In this document: positions 61,546-64,000 of the stretch, piece by piece
Numbering within the stretch: position 1 is the first letter of the stretch
How the letters are laid out: each line of letters opens with the position of its first letter
Assembly: GCA_015039315.1 (NCBI GenBank)
Contig: WIDE01000007.1
Location: forward strand, 105,898-169,897
Direction: 5' to 3'
From: Clavulina sp. PMI_390
Taxonomy: Eukaryota; Basidiomycota; Agaricomycetes; Cantharellales; Hydnaceae
Length of the DNA: 64,000 nucleotides
Program-made: the position numbers and the translations under genes
Notes under the pieces: generated by a model
Database searches by the model: none
Told to the model about the DNA's origin: nothing
What the model saw: only the letters and a program-made list of their open reading frames with translations

Positions 61546-61999
61546 CCTGCTATCAGATGCTTTCCATAATGCTTTTCTGTGCTATCCTGTCTAATAATTT
61601 TGCTATTTCTTTGCTTTTGGCTTACGTCTAACTCTACGTCCTCTGGTTGCTAACAGGACATCTGTCAATCCAGGATGCATGGCGCTAGTTGCGCATTCTT
61701 ATGTCTATCAATAGATCCACATAATGTACATTACCCCAATCGGTCTCCATCTTGATGATAATATGTATTGCTCCATGTACAAACTGAAGTAGAAGTGTGT
61801 TGACTAAGAACAGCTCTGGGCCTGTTGTTCTCAAGGGAGTCAGTCATGTGACCGTTCAATGTAACGCGTCTGTCGCGGCCACCCTTGTCTCGACGCGTGA
61901 AAGTTCAAAGACCCTTCATCCACAATACTGCTAGACCGACATCCTCGAATAAATAGCACATTCAGCGCTAGATACGCCATCTCGGCACTGTGACTCGTA
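61546..61999. other. Intergenic region upstream of NBS1-like gene
   Basis: About 0.45 kb between two plus-strand genes with no coding support; presumed transcription-factor terminator and NBS1-like promoter. Confidence 0.4.
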
Positions 62000-64000
62000 A
62001 TGTGGTTGATTCGCGGTCCCTTCGAGGGCACACTGGACGGGGCACCTCTCGGGACTAGTCAGTGTTCTATGCCGAACCGTTACTATTCAAGTGTGCTTAT
62101 CAGTGCTACAATACTATTCAGAGCTCCTGAAGCCTAGCACCGAGTACCCGTGTGGACGAAGACAGCCAAAGGACGGGCCCGATTCGAAAAAGATTATGCT
62201 TGTTGGAAAGGGCACATCTCGCCAGAGTGGTACCTTTGCGGTCGGTGCATTCCCGGTGCGTACCAAATAATCTAACTGCGCTCTATCATAGCTGACCTCG
62301 ACTTGTTAGGACAACCTGAACAGTGACGCAGTATTGAGCTTGAAGCTTCCAGAGAAGGATAAACCGCGTATCATTCGCGACGGAACCGATGTAGAACCCG
62401 ACTCAAATGATTCGATTCTTCTTCATGGGGGTGATATCTTTAGGAAGGCTATCACTATTTCGTACGTCATGCAGCGATGCCTTTGCAGTCTTACTGCTTA
62501 CCTTCGTCTCCCCCAATAGAATCATCCATGAGACGCTTTATGTCTATCTGCCCCCCTCCTCTTCTATTGATCGTGATGCTGCAAAGGGTTTCGCTTCCAG
62601 AGGAAAAGCATTCGGATTCCGTGTATCGAGGCTGTGGTCTGATATCGCCAGCCACTATATTCTTGACTCAGTCCCTACGGCGAAAGGCCCAGAGCCCTTT
62701 GAGTATCCTATCGAATTTCTCTGTGGTCTTTTAAGCGGCTCCAACTTTGTCACTGCCGCTTGGCTGGAAGCCTTGCTTGCCAAAGCTGAGCTGCCCTTTG
62801 GGAGTGGCAACTTGGAGGACCGATATGATCCTCCACGGCCAGAGGATTTCTGTCCCACAGGTCCAGGTGCCAACCTGTGGCAACCTTCCGAATCTCGCCA
62901 AGGTTTACTAAAGGACGTCAAATTTATCATTCTGTATGACGGTGCTGAGGTGGGTGGCCTCATTGTTTTGATTAATCGCACTCGTTCACCCATCTCAAAC
63001 CAATCTCTCAGCCAAAGAAAAACTTCAACAAGCTTGTCGAAGTAGCTGGGGCCACGGCCGTGACCTACAGCATCAGCAGTGACAAAGCTGCTGACACTCC
63101 AGAGAAGTGGGCTCAATATATACGGAAAGCTCGGTCAAAAAGAGGTGCTGATGAGCAGAAAGCATCAACGATCGTGTTGATCGGCTTGCAAGCCGAAGTC
63201 CTTCAAACACATGATGACTGGGACCGGGTCTACGTCGAGGGGGCACAACAGTGAGTCTTCCTATCACATCATGTCAATCATCTGCTTGATTTATTCTATG
63301 TGCAGTATGGACATGCGGGTTATATTCGAGCACGACCTTGCGCTCGCAATCTTGCATGCTGATTTGGAGTACATTAACTGCTCACTAGAGCATGATCTCC
63401 CTCAACAAGCTTCGCAGAAAGTTCGCGAGCCCTCTCCTTCCCCCGCTCGGTTCCCTTCAGCCCAAGTCGTCCGCTCGACTTTGGAAGAAGAGACACTAAA
63501 CACTACCCAAAAGGTTCTTGCCGCTTCAAAGAAGAGAACATTTGATGCTGTAGAATCGAGCGACGATATTGTTAAAGAAGAGCCCGAGACGTACCCTGTA
63601 AGCCTGTTCGTTTTCTGGTTACTTTGACACCGAGACTAATTTGGAATATAGCGTCAGCGTCCGCGCAAACGTGTTCAGCTACCGACGTCGAGAAACGCTC
63701 TGTTCGGCCTTGACGACAGTATGGTCGATGATGATGATACCTCAGTGACACCTGCAGTGGCACCATCTCAGTCTGCACCCCCTGAATCCGCCCGGCACGC
63801 ATCCCTGTCACAATCACAATCATACCCCACAGCGCGCTCTTCCCGACGGACGACTCAGTCCTATCGTCCGAACATGTCGTCGATCCTCGGTCTCGATACT
63901 CTAGATGAAGAGCCTGTGCCGGTACCTGTGGCCCAGCGGTTCAAGGCTGAATTTGAGTCGAAGCTTATTGGTGGTACCTTGTCGAACGCGCTTGACGAGG
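62000..64000 (+). CDS. NBS1/nibrin-like protein, MRN complex (3' end beyond window)
   Basis: The ATG at 62000 begins MWLIRGPFEGTLDGAP, the first strand of an FHA domain exactly at the N-terminus, as in nibrin. Exon 1 is 62000-62057 and exon 2 is 62122-62255 (KLLKPSTEYPCGRRQPKDG, then IMLVGKGTSRQSGTFAVGAF). The phosphopeptide-binding Gly-Arg and Ser-Arg are present, but the His two residues after Ser-Arg is replaced by Ser. A BRCT-like region follows: KAFGFRVSRLWSDIASHYIL, SNFVTAAWLEALLAK, DVKFIILYDGAEPKKNFNKL and DWDRVYVEGAQ. After about residue 370 a long disordered Ser-rich region with KRTFDAV begins. NBS1 carries Mre11-Rad50 to DNA double-strand breaks. The Mre11-binding C-terminus is beyond the edge. 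Confidence 0.78.

Overview
The window is nuclear DNA of a filamentous basidiomycete, most likely an agaricomycete. The evidence is dense gene packing, many short GT-AG introns of about 48-75 nt in almost every gene, pyrimidine-rich tracts ahead of start codons, and basidiomycete-type families (heme-thiolate peroxidase, CPL1-like cysteine-rich secreted protein, a seven-helix membrane protein with a long disordered tail). A Ceratobasidium/Rhizoctonia-like host is only a guess. I see no virus, plasmid, CRISPR array, tRNA or rRNA, and no intact transposon.

Layout, left to right. 1-153: N-terminus of an aldehyde dehydrogenase (minus). 1075-2199: heme-thiolate peroxidase. 2200-4088: long gene-free stretch with a decayed repeat. 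4089-6457: FLVCR-type MFS transporter. 6458-7348: gene-free, with a short telomere-like repeat. 7349-9350 (minus) and 9495-10814 (plus): divergent pair of a DDT/WHIM chromatin protein and the 25S rRNA methyltransferase BMT2. 11071-23711 (minus): one giant gene, the HECT ubiquitin ligase TOM1/HUWE1, about 12.6 kb. 23919-24568: mitochondrial ribosomal protein bS6m. 24721-25838 (minus) and 26121-27780 (plus): HAD hydrolase and 3-methyladenine DNA glycosylase. 28389-30841: unrecognised protein. 31212-32565: RNase H2 catalytic subunit. 32869-33884 (minus): 40S protein uS2. 34505-36975 (minus): CPL1-like secreted protein built from duplicated exon-intron units. 37816-38935: USE1 SNARE. 39396-42092 (minus): CTI6-like PHD protein. 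42260-42979: SWS1-like SWIM protein. 43218-44969 (minus): GPI transamidase subunit PIG-U. 45073-46654: ATG3. 46955-48716 (minus): LYAR-like nucleolar protein. 48870-50050: VanZ-like membrane protein. 50807-53582 (minus): seven-helix membrane protein. 54419-57018 (minus): DNA polymerase kappa. 57356-58772: BAX-inhibitor-1 family protein. 59217-61545: Zn2Cys6 transcription factor. 62000-end: NBS1/nibrin-like protein, cut by the window edge.

Most genes are housekeeping. Seven pairs are divergent with short shared upstream regions (103-337 bp). Five genes of DNA damage repair or tolerance (glycosylase, RNase H2A, SWS1, Pol kappa, NBS1) fall within about 38 kb. The least conventional objects are the exon-intron duplications in the CPL1-like gene, the unrecognised gene at 28389-30841, and the diverged 0.3-kb repeats at 2570-3270. 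Gene models were spliced by hand from reading frame, GT-AG sites and family knowledge; no search was run.
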